A DNA stretch of 32,078 nt from CADEFQ01 sp035342635 (GTDB taxonomy: Bacteria > Pseudomonadota > Gammaproteobacteria > Steroidobacterales > Steroidobacteraceae), in NCBI GenBank assembly GCA_035342635.1, contig DAOQXO010000019.1, positions 1-32,078 on the forward strand, in the 5' to 3' direction. The notes under the pieces are model-generated. The model did no database searches and was not told the DNA's origin. It saw only the letters and a program-made list of their open reading frames with translations. The translations under genes were made by a program, and so were the position numbers. Position 1 is the stretch's first letter. Each line of letters starts with the position of its first letter. Shown piece after piece: positions 31,054 through 32,078 of this stretch.

Positions 31054-32078
31054 GTGCCCGAATCCCCCCCGACCACCCCGAAGACCACCAGTCTCGAGAA
31101 GCTGCCGGTTCTGCCGCTGCGGGACGTGGTCGTCTACCCGCACATGGTGATTCCGCTGTTCGTGGGTCGCGAGAAATCGATCCAGGCGCTCGATGTCGCG
31201 ATGAAGGCCGACAAGCGCATCATGCTGGTCGCGCAGAAACAGGCCGACGTCGACGATCCCAAAGTCGACGACCTGTACCGAATCGGCACGGTCGCCACGA
31301 TCCTGCAGCTGCTGAAACTGCCGGACGGCACCGTCAAGGTGCTGGTCGAGGGCGTCGATCGCGCACAGATCGATCGCATCCACCCCGGCGAGTTCTATGC
31401 CTGCGATGTCACGTTGCAGCCCGACAGCGACGTCTATGACGAGAAGGAAATGGACGTCCTCGGCCGCTCGGTCATCTCGCAGTTCGAACAGTACGTGAAG
31501 CTCAACAAGAAAGTGCCGCCCGAGGTGCTGACCGCGCTCGCCGGTATCGAGCAGCCCGGCCGTCTTGCCGATACTGTGGCGGCGCACATGGCGCTCAAGC
31601 TGCCCGAAAAGCAGAAGGTGCTCGAGATCCTCGACATCAAGCAGCGCCTCGAGCACATCCTCGTCGCGATCGAAGGCGAGATGGACATGCTGCAGATCGA
31701 GAAGCGCATCCGCGGCCGCGTCAAGTCGCAGATGGAAAAGAGCCAGCGCGAGTACTACCTGAATGAGCAGATGAAGGCCATCCAGAAGGAACTCGGCGAC
31801 ATGGAGGATGGCGCCAACGAACTCGCCGAGATCGAGCAGAAGATCCAGAAGGCCGGCATGCCGAAGGAGGCGCGCGACAAGGCGATGGCCGAACTCGGCA
31901 AGCTGAAGATGATGTCACCGATGTCGGCGGAAGCCACCGTGGTGCGCAACTACGTCGACTGGCTGGTGAAGGTGCCGTGGAAGAAGCGCACCAAGGTCAT
32001 CAAGGACATCGCGCGAGCCGAGAAGGTGCTGGACGAGGACCACTATGGCCTCGAGAAGGTCAAGGAGCGCATCGTCGA
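31054..32078 (+). CDS. lon: Lon protease, N-terminal part (runs off the window)
   Basis: The first 341 codons of an ATP-dependent AAA+ serine protease that degrades misfolded and regulatory proteins. The N-terminal domain begins LPVLPLRDVVVYPHMVIPLF, continues with LKLPDGTVKVLVEG and the coiled-coil region QMEKSQREYYLNEQMKAIQK, and ends in MMSPMSAEATVVRNYVDWL. It closely tracks E. coli Lon. The Walker motifs and the Ser-Lys catalytic dyad lie beyond the window. The start is the GTG at 31054, with GAGG eight bases upstream. No in-frame ATG precedes the conserved LPVLPLRD block. Confidence 0.96.
   Translation, partial: MPESPPTTPKTTSLEKLPVLPLRDVVVYPHMVIPLFVGREKSIQALDVAMKADKRIMLVAQKQADVDDPKVDDLYRIGTVATILQLLKLPDGTVKVLVEGVDRAQIDRIHPGEFYACDVTLQPDSDVYDEKEMDVLGRSVISQFEQYVKLNKKVPPEVLTALAGIEQPGRLADTVAAHMALKLPEKQKVLEILDIKQRLEHILVAIEGEMDMLQIEKRIRGRVKSQMEKSQREYYLNEQMKAIQKELGDMEDGANELAEIEQKIQKAGMPKEARDKAMAELGKLKMMSPMSAEATVVRNYVDWLVKVPWKKRTKVIKDIARAEKVLDEDHYGLEKVKERIV

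Noticed and set aside
29566..31656. 696-residue minus-strand open frame opposite clpX and lon
   Set aside because: Rich in Arg/His/Leu with no recognisable domain and lying across two highly conserved genes; long antisense frames are expected at this GC content.

Overview
This window is ordinary, compact chromosomal core from a high-GC gammaproteobacterium. Three features point there: the order fimV-truA-accD-folC-dedD-cvpA-purF, the lpxH/ppi next to an aaRS-cysS pair, and the tRNA cluster-tig-clpP-clpX-lon block. As I remember them, the same blocks occur in Pseudomonas. An EF-P/EpmA pair, LpxH (Gram-negative lipid A synthesis) and FimV agree. The very high GC and divergence from Pseudomonas suggest a Steroidobacter/Nevskia/Xanthomonad-like lineage, but that is inference.

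Layout. (1) 1-81 is the 3' end of efp. Facing it is a minus-strand cluster (118-3178): SCO1-type copper chaperone, psd, epmA and a free methionine-R-sulfoxide reductase. EpmA beta-lysylates EF-P, so the two ends of this segment belong to one pathway. (2) A plus-strand run of 13 genes (3177-17918): prmB, aroC, asd, fimV, truA, accD, folC, dedD, cvpA, purF, a MOFRL-type glycerate kinase, a receiver/Ser-Thr-kinase fusion and miaE. (3) lpxH and a periplasmic cyclophilin on the minus strand (17915-19227), divergent from gltX-cysS (19268-22086). (4) A minus-strand folD-otsB-GH15-otsA unit (22103-26868), combining one-carbon metabolism with trehalose synthesis and a probable trehalase/glucoamylase. 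(5) Five tRNA genes (Pro-TGG, Arg-TCT, His-GTG, Lys-CTT, Leu-TAG; 26947-27610), then the proteostasis block tig-clpP, clpX and lon (lon runs off the end).

The DNA is very tightly packed. Nine gene pairs share a 4-base ATGA/GTGA or 1-base TGATG junction. One divergent pair shares a CATG start and one convergent pair shares a CTAG stop. There is no gene-free stretch above 300 bases; the largest gap is 186 bases, between tRNA-Arg and tRNA-His. I see no mobile element, phage gene, CRISPR array or defence system.

I did not find an obviously undescribed system. The points most worth a second look are: a well-preserved heat-shock (sigma-32) -35 box lying in the loop of a 9-bp inverted repeat ahead of lon; the kinase with a degenerate receiver coupled to the tRNA hydroxylase miaE; a GluRS at the place where Pseudomonas has GlnRS; a GH15 hydrolase between otsB and otsA; a 7-codon leader ORF abutting clpX; and an 8-bp perfect palindrome between folD and the tRNA cluster.
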